From positions 185,079,320 through 185,143,319 of the forward strand of contig JBOZIK010000001.1 of assembly GCA_051453625.1 (NCBI GenBank): a stretch of DNA of 64,000 nucleotides, written 5' to 3'. The position numbers and the translations under genes are program-made. Shown here one piece after another: positions 24,439 through 34,610 of this stretch (its first letter is position 1; every line of letters begins with the position of its first letter). The notes under the pieces were generated by a model. It was not told the origin of the DNA. It saw only the letters and a program-made list of their open reading frames with translations, and did not search any database. Source of the stretch: Welwitschia mirabilis (lineage: Eukaryota > Gnetophyta > Gnetopsida > Welwitschiales).

Positions 24439-25675
24439 TAAAGGATCTAGAGTCCTAGAGGGGGAGGTGAATAGTTTTTAAAAAATAAATAAACTCAAAG
24501 GCTATCTTAACAAGTATTGAATACTAAAAGATTTTGTACATATGAAGTATAAAAATTAATCTAAAAGAAAAATAATTAAAATCACAAAATAACAATGGAT
24601 ATAAACACATGATTTATAGTGGTTTGGGAAACCTCCTACTCCACTTTTAGTGATTAGCTTCTATCCAAGCCTGATCTAGATTTTTATTAATTACTTTCTA
24701 GGTTTTTCATATTCATCTTTAACCTTCTGCAATTGAAATTTTTAGAGGCTTAGTATAAACCTTTAGAGATAATGCTTTTTAATGTCAATAGCATGCTATC
24801 ATGCACAGGTTCCACCAGCTCTAAAATATGATGGTACTACACTATTTAAAATGATAACATAACACATGTACATATAGTACAAATTAATTAATCAAAGTAC
24901 TGATTATTACAAAAGATGTTCATTCGTTTTCGGTCAAATAGAAGATGTGCCAAAAGGTTGTACAATGATTCTGATGGCTGACAAATATATAGAAGATACA
25001 TTTTAGAGTTTTATAAGTAAATTCGATTCTCTAATGGATTAAAAAAAGGAGGCCAATGGCTAGAAAAATCCCATTTCTATCATGACTGGTTGAGCACNNN
25101 NNNNNNNTCATTAAGTGTTGTCACCGAATTCAATTTCCCCCATTTTCTTTTAATTGACCCAACCTATTTTTGTTTTCATGTCTAATTGACCTCTTAAGGA
25201 TCTGGTCGACTGCATGTTCAGTTAACCACATTTTGGTTTGGTTAATCCCATATGTAGAAAAGTGTAGAGTAATATTTTTAGCTTAAATCTAGTTGATCCC
25301 TTAGGAATCCAGTCAATCCCTTGATGACAGAAGATGAAAACATTTTACTCTAGATTCAATCAACCTCTTAGGATTCTAATTAACCCTTTAATGATTAGAT
25401 GTAATAAACTTATTGCACATGTCTAGTTGACCTATTAGGAATGTAGTTGACCCCTTAGTAATCTATTTAGATACTTTTTGATATTGGTTTAGTTGATCCC
25501 TTAGGAATTTGATTAACTCCTTTAAGGAATTATAATTTATTAGGTTCAAGTAAGGCTTGTGTTAAATATTTGCATCTTTTTAATTATAAGGATTAATATT
25601 TTCTACAAAGAATACAACATGTTTTGCTATACTAAATAATGATAGTTTAATATCAACTTGGAAAATTATAATTTA
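24439..25675 (-). repeat. Left LTR (3' LTR on -) of copia B
   Basis: Matches 33227-34470 along its length. Contains a 10-N gap at 25098-25107 and repeated GTTGACCCCTTAGGAATC-like phrases at about 25190-25530. A TATATA run at 24983-24992 is a candidate TATA box on -. Its inner end adjoins the polypurine tract. Confidence 0.88.
25098..25107. other. Assembly gap, 10 N
   Basis: Within the left LTR of copia B. Confidence 0.95.
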
Positions 25676-25679
25676 AAAA

Positions 25680-25690
25680 TCTCCCCCTTT
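25680..25690 (-). other. Polypurine tract of copia B
   Basis: On - it reads AAAGGGGGAGA just before the LTR, the canonical copia plus-strand primer. The same tract is seen in copies C (53652-53662) and D (60967-60978). Confidence 0.85.
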
Positions 25691-26149
25691 GATATTAATG
25701 GTAAACTCTACTTAGTTGAACATATTGATTAGAAAACTCCCTCTTAGAAAATGCCCATTAGATTTGCAAAAGCTTATTAATAATTTAACCAAAATTAAGC
25801 ATTCAAAATGGTTTTTTGAAGAGAGTGTTATATATAAATAATTTGAAGTATATTTCATGAGAGATGTAATATTCATTAATAGAAATGATAAAATCATTAA
25901 TTATGGAAAATGTAATATGCATTGACAATACAAAATGACACAAACTTATTTTTATTACTTAGTTTTAAGTATTACAATAAAAAGGTATTCATAAGAGTAA
26001 TTATAACTAAGAAAACCTAATAAGCACTACTAAGAATAACTGATAATATTTGATACCAATTGATATAAGAACTAAAAATATAACTACTATTTCTACCCCT
26101 TTTAACATTAATGACGAAGGAAAGAAAATTGAAAAGAATAATTACAACT
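25691..26149 (-). other. 3' untranslated region of copia B
   Basis: Between the extra ORF remnant and the polypurine tract. No domain seen; the open stretch at 25712-25897 on - shows no recognisable motif. Confidence 0.5.
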
Positions 26150-27250
26150 AAAAAATAACAAAAAAAAGAAAAAATCAATCAGATTCTTCTTCTTTCTCCT
26201 CCTCCTCAGATTCTTCTTCAGAACCTAGGTCTTCTTCTTCTTCCTCTTTTTTGTCTGCCTTTTGAGTACAGCTACTGGCTTCCTTAAAAATGTTAGCAAC
26301 CTAACATCTTGATGTAATCAGAGCCTCTTTCATGTGACTTATAAAAGAACTAACTCTTTAAGTATAAAAGAATATCTTTAGGAGAGGACTACTTAGGAAA
26401 AGAAGACTTAGAAGATTTCTTAGAGTAAAAGAAAATATGCATTTGAGATAGGGTTACATTCCTAATAATAGACATAGTAGTTAAAGTTTCTAACTTAGGA
26501 TGCAACTAAGCTCTAAATTAATAATAGATATTTGCAATTAAAATAGAGTAAGAAAGAGCCCTATTTTGTGACACTCCAATAGAAAGACCATATTTTTAAG
26601 CATAATGGTAGAAGCATTAATAGAATAACTAGTTCTTACCAAATGCAACATGTAAGCTCTATAGTTGGAGGTCTCATCATGATGACCTAGCAAAGGTAAG
26701 AAATTATATGTAAAAACCAAATGCAAAAAGCAGTAATTTGGGATAAGGTAGGATGTGAAGAGGATAGTTTTTCATCAAATAAACTTATCACAAAGCTCTA
26801 TGGTGATATCTACCTTATCCTCCATGGAATTCAATAGGAGTCAAAACCCCTCATAATCTCCTCTAAGAATATTTGTAAGATAGGCTATAAGATCTGTAGT
26901 AATCATAATTCTTATACCCAAAATAAGGGTTATTATGGCAAAGGAGTTGGCATCAAAATAAGCATTATACTAAAACTTTTCATTAAGAAAAGGATAAGTT
27001 GATCTAAAGACATCAATAAAATGAGACAAATCAAGTTCATTCAATAATCTTACCACATATCTTAGTTTCCTAAGCTCCCTAGAAGCAACAAGCCTTTCCT
27101 AGTAGATAGGACGTTTCTCAAAAATTCTTCGTGAACTTATCCAAAGCCTCATATAACATTATAGAGTAAAAATACCTTGAATATTTGCTTGTTGGCTTCT
27201 TTTGCTAAGATCTCCTTAAGGGACCATCTATCATTTGAAAGCATGTGGCA
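26150..27250 (-). pseudogene. Extra ORF remnant in env position (plant transposon protein-like, acidic tail)
   Basis: On -, downstream of pol, pieces join into one protein family: 'RELRKLRYVVRLLNELDLSHF' in two neighbouring parts near 27000-27090, 'FLNEKF' near 26975, 'AIITLILGIRIMITTDLIA' in overlapping pieces near 26885-26940, 'LLGHHDETSNYRAYMLHLV' near 26635-26695, and a C-terminal acidic Glu-rich stretch (26185-26255, GAA/GAG repeats on -). To me this resembles the 'putative plant transposon protein' domain that occurs in plant retroelements; the name is from memory and unverified. No signal peptide or membrane segment of an envelope protein is visible. Broken by stops and frameshifts. 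Copies C and D lack it. Confidence 0.6.
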
Positions 27251-27257
27251 CTTCCTG

Positions 27258-27296
<39 letters not shown>
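27258..27296. repeat. A39 homopolymer
   Basis: Thirty-nine A on +, that is T39 followed by CAG|GAAG on -, immediately before the extra ORF. It could be a polypyrimidine tract and 3' splice site, an expanded homopolymer, or a length-uncertain assembly. Confidence 0.9.
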
Positions 27297-27301
<5 letters not shown>

Positions 27302-27769
27302 ATCTAAGAGAGACAGGTGGACAGGTGTTAATGAAAAAGGTTAGGACTTGATAATATTTTATAAAAAAGGGGGATTAAGTTAAATTTAAAAGAAAAATTA
27401 GGTCCACTACTTATTCTCCTATACTATAACCCTACAGGTCTAGTTGGTTAGGTTATGATCTAGTTAACTCAAAGACTCAGGTCAAAAAATTTCTTGGTCT
27501 AGTCAATTGACTCTTTAGATTGGTCAACCTAACTAGATTTAGGTTGATCTAAGAAAGACCAAAAGATCAAATGAAAATATGGTCTACTAACTTCTTCTTT
27601 AGATTTAGTCAACCAAATGCAACATTTGGTTAACCACACTACCTTTAGTTGAAGGATGGATAGACAACACCCAGTTCACTATAAAGTCTTAGAAAGTTAT
27701 CAAAGTTTAAGGGTCTTATGAAATATTAGTTAGTTGTCTATCAAGGCTAATAAAATTCACTAAAATATT
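27297..27769 (-). other. Post-pol spacer with GTCAACC-type motifs
   Basis: Between RNase H and the extra ORF. Contains several degenerate copies (27440-27640) of the GGTCRACC phrase that also fills the LTRs of this family. No coding motif. Confidence 0.55.
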
Positions 27770-29290
27770 GCCTTTTTCTACTTGATCTCTCAAAAACTAA
27801 TGTTTCAATTCAATCTATTTAGTTTCAGAATGTTGAACTGAGTTCTTTGAGATATTAATTGTATTATCACAAAAGATTAGAACTTGTTTAGAATTTATTC
27901 TAAAGTCTTTTAGAATTTCCTTTATTCAAAGAAAATGAGTACAACAACTCCCTACTGCTATATATTCTTCTTTTCCTATGAAAAGAGGGGATAGAGTTTT
28001 GCTTCTTACCTATTCATCCTACTAAACATGATCATAAAAGGAAATAATTTTCATTAGTTCTTTTTTTGTTATCTTTACACCTAGCCCAGTCTGCATCACT
28101 AAAGCCTATAAGTTTAAAATATGTCTCTGTAGAATATCATAATCTATGGTAACTTGTGTCTCTTAATCTTTTTGATATCTTAAAGATGTGATTCCTTTGG
28201 TTGAGTTTGATATCTAGCATAAACTACAACACTGAATATTATATCAAATCTACTTGTAGTTAGATATAATAGACTCGCTATCATGCTTCTATAATGTTTT
28301 TAGTTTGCAAATTTTTCATGTTCATCAAAATTGATCTTGCAAGAAGTTGATATAAGCATGTCGGTTGATTTTGCATTTTCTAGTCTAAAACGTTTAATTG
28401 AATCCCTTGCATATTTGGATTGAGATATGAAAATTCCATGTTTTGTTTTTTGATTTGAAGACCAAACAACATAAGAACTTCACCAATCATACTCCTTTCA
28501 AATCATGTTTTCATAATACTAGTAAATTCTTTTGATAAGACTTCATTTAAGGCTCCAAAAATTATGTCATCTACATAGATTTAAATGATAATAAAGTTCT
28601 TATTAAGATTTTTAACAAATAACATTTCATTCACAACTTTATAAGTATAGCCATTTTCATTGATAAATGTAGTTAGTTTTTCATACCAAGCCCTTGGAGA
28701 TTGTTTCGATTCATATAAGGTCTTTTTTAGTCTACACACATGAATTGGTTTGTGTGGATTTATAAAACCTTAAGGTTGTTTTTACATAAACTTCTTCATT
28801 GATATTTTTATTCTAAAAGGAACATTTTACATCTATCTGAAAAACTTTAATGTTCTTAAAGGTTGCATATAATAGAAAAATTCTAATACTATCTAGTATA
28901 GCTATAGAGCACAAGTATCATCTACACCTATTCCTTCAATCTCTTTGTGTCCTTGGGCCAATAATCTTGCCTTGTTCTCAATCATATTATTTTGTTTATC
29001 ACACTTGTTCTTAAAGATTTATTTTGTTTTAATAATGCTTTGATCTAAGTTTTTTTAACATCATTTTTTTTAAATTATTGAATATAATGTTTCATAACCA
29101 TCATCCATTATTTAAGTGATTTTGCCTCTTCAAACTTTTTGGGTTTAATTTAAAAGACATAATAAATATCGGCACCAACATTTTTAAAAGAGTTTATTAT
29201 TTGAATTTTTGAGCTAACATCTCCAATGATGGACTCTAATGGGTGATCTTTTATCTCTTTAAACTTTTTGAAAGAAACCTCTTGAGATGA
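27770..29290 (-). pseudogene. pol: Copia B reverse transcriptase and RNase H remnant
   Basis: On -, RT pieces include 'IYVDDIIFG' with Y-V-D-D intact at 28566-28577; a stop (CAA to TAA) lies two codons upstream. Then 'GIFISQSKYARDSIKRFRLE' in two parts near 28375-28435, 'HYRSMIASLLYLTTSRFDIIFSV' in parts near 28225-28290, and 'PKESHL' near 28185. The RNase H domain follows: 'STAEEEYIAVGSCCTH'-like with stops near 27935-27975 and 'FCDNT' near 27850. It would make cDNA and remove template RNA. Several stops make it inactive despite the intact catalytic motif. Confidence 0.88.
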
Positions 29291-29831
29291 CTCTTTTTCC
29301 TTTTTGATTATTACTTCTTTTATTGTGAAAGTACTTGGATTTATATTTTATTCACCATTTTAAGAAAGAAGTCTTATGCTAAAATCATCTATTTGAATAT
29401 TTATAGATTTTTCTACTATTAGACTTCATTTCTTAAACACTCAATAGGCTCTACTTCTAGTTAAGTATCTTAAAAAGATTATTTCATTATCTTTGAACTC
29501 AAATCTGCTCAAGTGTTACCTATCTTTTAATATAAAGCACTTACTTCCAAAGACTTTATAATATAAAACATTTGGTTTTATTCCTTTCCAAAGCTCATAA
29601 GGAGTTTTATCCATACCTAGTTTTAGGTAGATTTTATTTATAATGTAGTAAGTAGTGCTTATTACTTCAGCTAAAAATATTTTAGAAACCTTTTTATCAT
29701 TTAACATTGTTCTAGCCAATCCTTAAAGGATTTAGTTTTTCCTCTTAACAATTCCATTTTATTAAGGAGTCTTTAAGGGTAAGAACTAATGTTCTATATA
29801 ATAGTCTACATGATACTTTTTACAAATATGG
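29291..29831 (-). pseudogene. pol: Copia B integrase, C-terminal piece
   Basis: An open stretch on - (29516-29719) reads 'MARTMLNDKKVSK', 'AEVISTTYYIINKIYL', 'DKTPYELWKG' and 'VFGSKCFILKD', matching the end of SIRE-type copia integrase. Upstream at 29795-29831 'CKKYHVDYYIEH' is the tail of the catalytic core. Between them the Q-N-G-[IV]-x-[EK]-R block is damaged by stops. The core is split by the 29832-30889 insert. Confidence 0.88.
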
Positions 29832-30889
29832 TTATTGCAGTGTGTATTTGTGCAAGTTTTACATTCAAAGNNNNNNNNNNNNNNNNNNNNNNNNNNGATA
29901 TCTTATATAATACATCATACTAGTATGAGTGGGAGTAGATCCAAAATGTCATATCTCATTAAAGTCTATGAGACAAAATTTAGGTTACTTTGCAAATAAA
30001 CTAGGAACCAAAAATAGATAATAATGCATGAAATAAAAGTATATTACAAAATGCAATATGCAATCTAAACTAACATGCAATGCAATAATAACCATAACTC
30101 TACTTGCTTTCAGCCTTAACAAAGAATGCCCTTAATGATCTATATCATCTAAAAAAGTGTTAGCAGATCAAGGGCAATCATAAACTATAATGGTAATCAG
30201 AAAACCTAAGATGCAAACATAATAATAAAACCAAGTTTTATATTAAAAGAGTAATACCATCTAGATTACAAAATAGCTAGGTCTTAATGGAGAATACACA
30301 ACCCTCCACCAAGTGCACGCCTTTCTACAACACTCAAGATGGATCTCCTATCCTTTGACCTCCTATCAAAAGAATTTCTAGTGTAACAAAGATGAGAAGG
30401 AGAATTAAAGGTCATAGCAGAAAAAGACAAACAATAGGTGTGATTAGGTGCACTCATAAATGAAATGGATAAAATGATCAAAGGTCATTATCAAAGTTAG
30501 TTACATGTCAATTTTATCTGAACTATCATTGAGATAATAAGGAGGAACACAACACATTATAAAATATGACTTAGATTGATGACTTATTGGTGATTCAGTG
30601 GTCTACATTAGCGGTTGTTATCCTACATGTCATGGGGATGATAGAGGAATAATGGTCTTCTTTGATCATTTCCTTGAAGAGAATTTATCATTTTTGTCAT
30701 TAATTCTTCTTCAAAGATCTGTGCATTAGAAAGTGCCTTTAATACATCAAATTTGGGTAAGAATTGCATTTTTCCAAGATTTCCTCTTGTATCTCCAAAA
30801 TCCTCAAAATTGCACCTAAACATATATAAAAGTATTGCAAAAAAACTCACAAACTCCATCAAATAATCTTAAATTAGTAGTGCAATAAT
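29832..30889. mobile_element. Putative small DNA transposon inserted in the copia B integrase
   Basis: The integrase frame on - runs to 'GEFENH' near 30890 and resumes at 'NNHICKKY' near 29831, so about 1.06 kb (26 N included, 29871-29896) is foreign. Its ends carry an 8-bp perfect inverted repeat, TTATTGCA at 29832-29839 and TGCAATAA at 30882-30889. The flanks look like a diverged direct repeat (both encode Asn-His), possibly an old target duplication. Open stretches at 30284-30481 and 30623-30862 on - match no family I know. Non-autonomous hAT- or Mutator-like elements are possible; the class is uncertain. Confidence 0.45.
29871..29896. other. Assembly gap, 26 N
   Basis: Inside the putative small DNA transposon, near its left end. 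Confidence 0.95.
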
Positions 30890-31570
30890 GATTTTCAAAT
30901 TCTCCTTCATGATCACTTAATTTTTTTTTCATGATGTATCCATTCTCATTTTGAATTTTATTGCAAGTTTCAACACAACTTTTATAAGTTTTAGCTTTAT
31001 TTCCTAGACATTTTATTTAGACCAGACCTATCCAGTTCATATGAATGAATTTAAGAGGCATAGAGACTATATTTTTACTTTTATGAGAAGTCTTTTAACT
31101 TGTTTTCCTTTTTGACATACATCACAAAGCCCATGTTTTTTAATTTTTATCTTGGGGATTCCTTTCATAATTTCCTTTTTAATAATGGTTTTGAGATGAT
31201 CATAATTTGCATGTCCTAAATAGTGGTACCATAGCTTTTCTTGATTTACATGATAAAAAGAAGAAGTAGATAAAGACTGGTCAATGTTGTAAACATTATC
31301 TATTCTATTTGCTTTAAGAAGAACATCATTCATTTTTTCATGTCTAATTTCACACTTTTTATAATCAAAATTAACTTTATAACCTTTATCACAGATTTGA
31401 CTAATACTTAGTAAATTATGTTTAAAATCATTTACATATGAAAACTTTATTAATCCTAGGCATGTTACCTGTACTGATGCTCCCAATCCCTTTAATATTA
31501 TCCTCCATTAAAGTCATCCAAATGTTAAAATCTTGATTTATCACTTATCATGTGTCAATAACAACCACTA
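30890..31570 (-). pseudogene. pol: Copia B protease end, pre-integrase and integrase core remnant
   Basis: Open on - at 31067-31486. It reads 'FKHNLLSISQICDKGYKV' near 31375-31430, then the pre-integrase zinc block 'LWYHYLGHANYDHL' near 31190-31235 and 'GLCDVCQKGKQVK' near 31095-31135. Past it, 'PLKFIHMNWIGLV' near 31015-31055 is the core start (family L-[LI]-H-x-D-L-F-G-P; Asp to Asn). About 40 residues are missing before 'KIQNENGYI' and 'SDHEGEFENH' near 30890-30960, which keeps the second Asp. The protease D-S-G is just beyond the upstream end and unreadable. Confidence 0.88.
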
Positions 31571-33200
31571 TTCAAATAATAGCTAGTTCCATTTGATACT
31601 TTAAAAGATGTTTAGATTAATAAACTTTTTAAATTATTAGCTCTTGTCCACTTAGTCTATTTGGATTGTTGTGATACACATTCCCCTATGATAAATTTAA
31701 AAAAAAGGTACTAATATAATTTAACAAGATCATTAACTTTATATCATTGTAAAATAATTTATAATGATTTGTCTTTCTATAAAAATTACATGCAATTTTT
31801 GACATATAATTATTTTGCTATGTTACCTGATTTGACTGATTTCATGTTCTTAAAGGGATGAATTCAATATCTTTCTTATCATAAATGAGTTTGTATCTCA
31901 AGCATCTATTTTAATTTACTTGAACTACTTGAAAATTTATTTACAATGTGTGACAAGATTTTTACCTCTTGAGTAAGTTTAGAGTTTTTTGTTTGAATCA
32001 TCTTATAATTTGTCTCTAACTCTTTCTTTGATCAGAAACTTAACTATGTTGTTTGGATCATTGATTCACTTTGCCAATTTTTCACATTCTGAGTAAAGCT
32101 CTTAACATGTACTTTTAAGTTTCCTTTTATATTCTTCAATAATATCTAAATCATTTGGTTCTATTTGGTAAGGTGTATTCTTTATGGGAGAGGCTATTAC
32201 CATGAAAGAAAGTTTTTAGTCTCCATCTGATCTCTTCTATTATTTGAACATTCATTTGCAACATGTTTATATCCCTTACAAGCATAGCATTAAATCTCCT
32301 TTTCTTGTTCTTGATCTCTTCTTAGTTTCAAATGATCCATCTTTGATCTTCTACTTGATTTACCTTATATTTTTCTTTCATGTAAAAATTGTTTAAATCT
32401 TCTTGCCAAAAGAGCAACCTCATCTTCATCAAGATCTTCATTTAATTTTTTAGATCTATATTCTTTTTTCACACTTTTTAACATAAGACTTTTTTTTTTT
32501 TGTGTTTAGCAAATTTTAACTCATAAATTTGAATATTACCTTGAAGTTCCTTAAGTATCATTTGACTAATATTCTTACTTTTTTCAATGGTTGTAACATT
32601 TGGCTCAAAGAATTTTGGAAGAGATCATAGAACTTTTTGAATAACATTTCCCTCATCCATTCTATTGCCTAGAATGACCATAAAATTTACAATGTCTATC
32701 AATCTAGACAAGAACTCTTGTGAAGTCTCCTATTCTTCCATGTAAATATCTTTAAACTTGGAAATGAGCATCTGTAGCTTTGTCTCCCTTATAGTAGATG
32801 TTCCTTTATTTACTATTTCAATAATATCTGAAGCTTTTTTAGCATTTTAATAGTTCATAATCCTCTTAAATTCATCTACACACACTACACAAAAAATAGC
32901 ATTAATAGCATGAGCATCTAGGATAGCTTTAGCTTTAGTGGTGTGGGTCCATTAATCTTGAGATTTTTCTATCAAAATGGTGGTTCTATTAATATCGGTT
33001 TTGGATAGTTTGGGTATGATATATCCATTATAGATTATCTCCTCTATGTGTACATCTAAGAATCTAAGAAATATTCTCATATGGGCCTTCTAGTAAGCAT
33101 ACTTTATCCCCTTAAACATGGGTGGTCTTCCAGTACAAAGACATCTAAAGAATTACTCATATTTAGGGTTCATAAGTATAGATCTATTAGGATCTACCAA
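31571..33200 (-). pseudogene. gag: Copia B gag remnant with intact zinc knuckle
   Basis: On -, from the primer site to protease. The zinc knuckle at 32248-32289 reads C-YA-C-KGYK-H-VANE-C, a complete C-x2-C-x4-H-x4-C, the only intact one in the window. Upstream pieces near 32560-33190 fit the copia gag (an N-terminal tract near 33010-33120 and the Leu-rich UBN2-like part near 32640-32780). Downstream of the knuckle is a linker with stops. Gag would package the RNA. No start codon could be selected. Confidence 0.78.
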
Positions 33201-33210
33201 TAACTCAACC

Positions 33211-33225
33211 TAGCTCTGATACCAA
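33211..33225 (-). other. Primer binding site of copia B, tRNA-iMet type
   Basis: On - it reads TTTGGTATCAGAGCTA, an intact match to the initiator tRNA-Met primer site, one base after the 5' LTR end. Less decayed than the Tekay A site. Confidence 0.88.
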
Positions 33226-33226
33226 A

Positions 33227-34470
33227 TGAAGTATCATGAATCCTAAAGGGGGGATGAATAGGTTTTAAAAATTAAAAAAAAAACTCCAAGGCTATCTTCA
33301 CAAGTATTAAATTCTAAAATATTTTTGTGCATATGAAATACAAAAATTAATCTAAAAGAAAAATAACTAAAAACATAAAATACCAATGGAGATAGACACA
33401 CATAGTAATTTAATAAATTCCTGCTCTAATCTGAGTGACTACGTTCTACTCAAGATTGATCTAGATCTTCATTAATCACTTTCTAGGTCTTTTAGGTTTA
33501 CTTATAACCTTTTTATAATTAAAATTTTTAGAGGTTTAGTATTAATTTTTTGAGATAATACTTTTTGGTGTTAATAGTATGCCATAATGCATAGGTTCCA
33601 TCAAATTTAAAGTATAATAATGATGGTACTACACTATGTGAAATGATAACATAATCCACATATGTACAGTGCAAACTAATTGACTAAAGTACTACTAAGC
33701 ATAAAAGATGTTTGTTCTTTTTGATTAGATAGAAGATGTCAAAAATTTTGTATAATGATTTTGATGGCTAACAAATATATAGGAGATACATTTTAGGGTT
33801 TTACAAGTAAATCAAATTCTCCAACTGATAAAAACAAGAATTAATGACCATAAAAATTCCATTTCAATCATGATTGATCAACCTCTTGAAAGGTCTAGTC
33901 GATTCCATTGAGTGTCATTACTAAATCAATTGCCCCATCTTCTTCTAATTGACCTAATATCTTGACATCTTCATGTCCAATGATTCCTTAGGAATCTAGT
34001 CAACTACATACTTGGTTGACTACATTTTGGTTTGGTTGACTCCATCTATAGAAAATTGTAGATCAACATTTTTAGCTAGGTCTAATCAACCCCTCAGCAA
34101 TCTAGTTAACCCCTTAATAATAAAACATGAAAACATTTTACTCTAGGTCTAGTTGACTGCTTAGGAATTTGTTTGACTCCTTAATAATCAGATGTGATAA
34201 ACTTATTGCATAGGTTTGATTAGCCCCTTGGGAATCCAGCCAACCTCTCAGTAATCTATTTTTAATACTTCTTAATATAATTTTGATAAACCCCTTAGTA
34301 ATTTGATTAATCCCTTTGAGGCATTATAACTTATCAAGTTTAGGTAATATTTTGATAAATCTTGCATCTTTTAAAATACAAGGATTAATAATTTTTACAA
34401 AGAATACAACACATTTTGCTATACCAAAAAATGTTAATTTAACATTAACTTAGCAAATTATAACTTAACA
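33227..34470 (-). repeat. Right LTR (5' LTR on -) of copia B
   Basis: On - it starts TGTTAAGTTATAA and ends TACTTCA, next to the primer site. It matches 24439-25675. Degenerate GTTGACC-type phrases recur at 33880-34340. A TATATA run near 33775 matches the one in the other LTR. Confidence 0.9.
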
Positions 34471-34598
34471 TAAGCTACTTAGAAGCTAGAGGAAATAATT
34501 TAAAAAAATAATATCCAAATCTTTTTGAATCTCACAATATATAGTTAGGTATTCTTTAGCTCTTTATATATCTTAATTTTCAGAAGTAAATCAGTCTA
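34471..34598 (+). pseudogene. pol: Tekay A pol C-terminus after the copia B insertion
   Basis: Continues the integrase end from 24438: 'TWKLEEII' with one stop (family [AV]-T-W-E-x-E), then the region before the polypurine tract. The family ends pol in a basic segment with an 'R-G-E-[DG]' tail; '...GED' overlaps the polypurine tract here. Confidence 0.8.
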
Positions 34599-34610
34599 GG
34601 TAGGGGAGGA
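34599..34610 (+). other. Polypurine tract of Tekay A
   Basis: GGTAGGGGAGGA directly precedes the 3' LTR TGTCATATCC. This is the plus-strand primer. The - strand copy B has the equivalent TAAGTAGGGAAA at 44658-44669. Confidence 0.85.

Larger units (their letters stand above)
24439..34470 (-). mobile_element. SIRE-like Ty1/copia element, copy B, inserted in Tekay A
   Basis: LTRs of about 1.24 kb at 24439-25675 and 33227-34470 bracket, on -, a primer site (33211-33225), gag, protease, integrase, RT, RNase H, an extra ORF remnant and a polypurine tract. Integrase before RT makes it Ty1/copia; the wording of protease and pre-integrase plus an ORF in env position suggests the SIRE/Maximus lineage. 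The flanks read GAAGC and TAAGC, a 5-bp target duplication with one change, and the Tekay pol frame continues across ('SLHEA' then 'TWKLEEII' with one stop). Confidence 0.9.

Noticed and set aside
26150-27250. Retroviral envelope gene
   Set aside because: Position fits, but no signal peptide, furin-like site or membrane anchor can be read; kept only as an env-position ORF.
30284-30481. - strand open frame with an Arg-rich end as a real small protein
   Set aside because: Inside a short insert, no family match, no conserved context.
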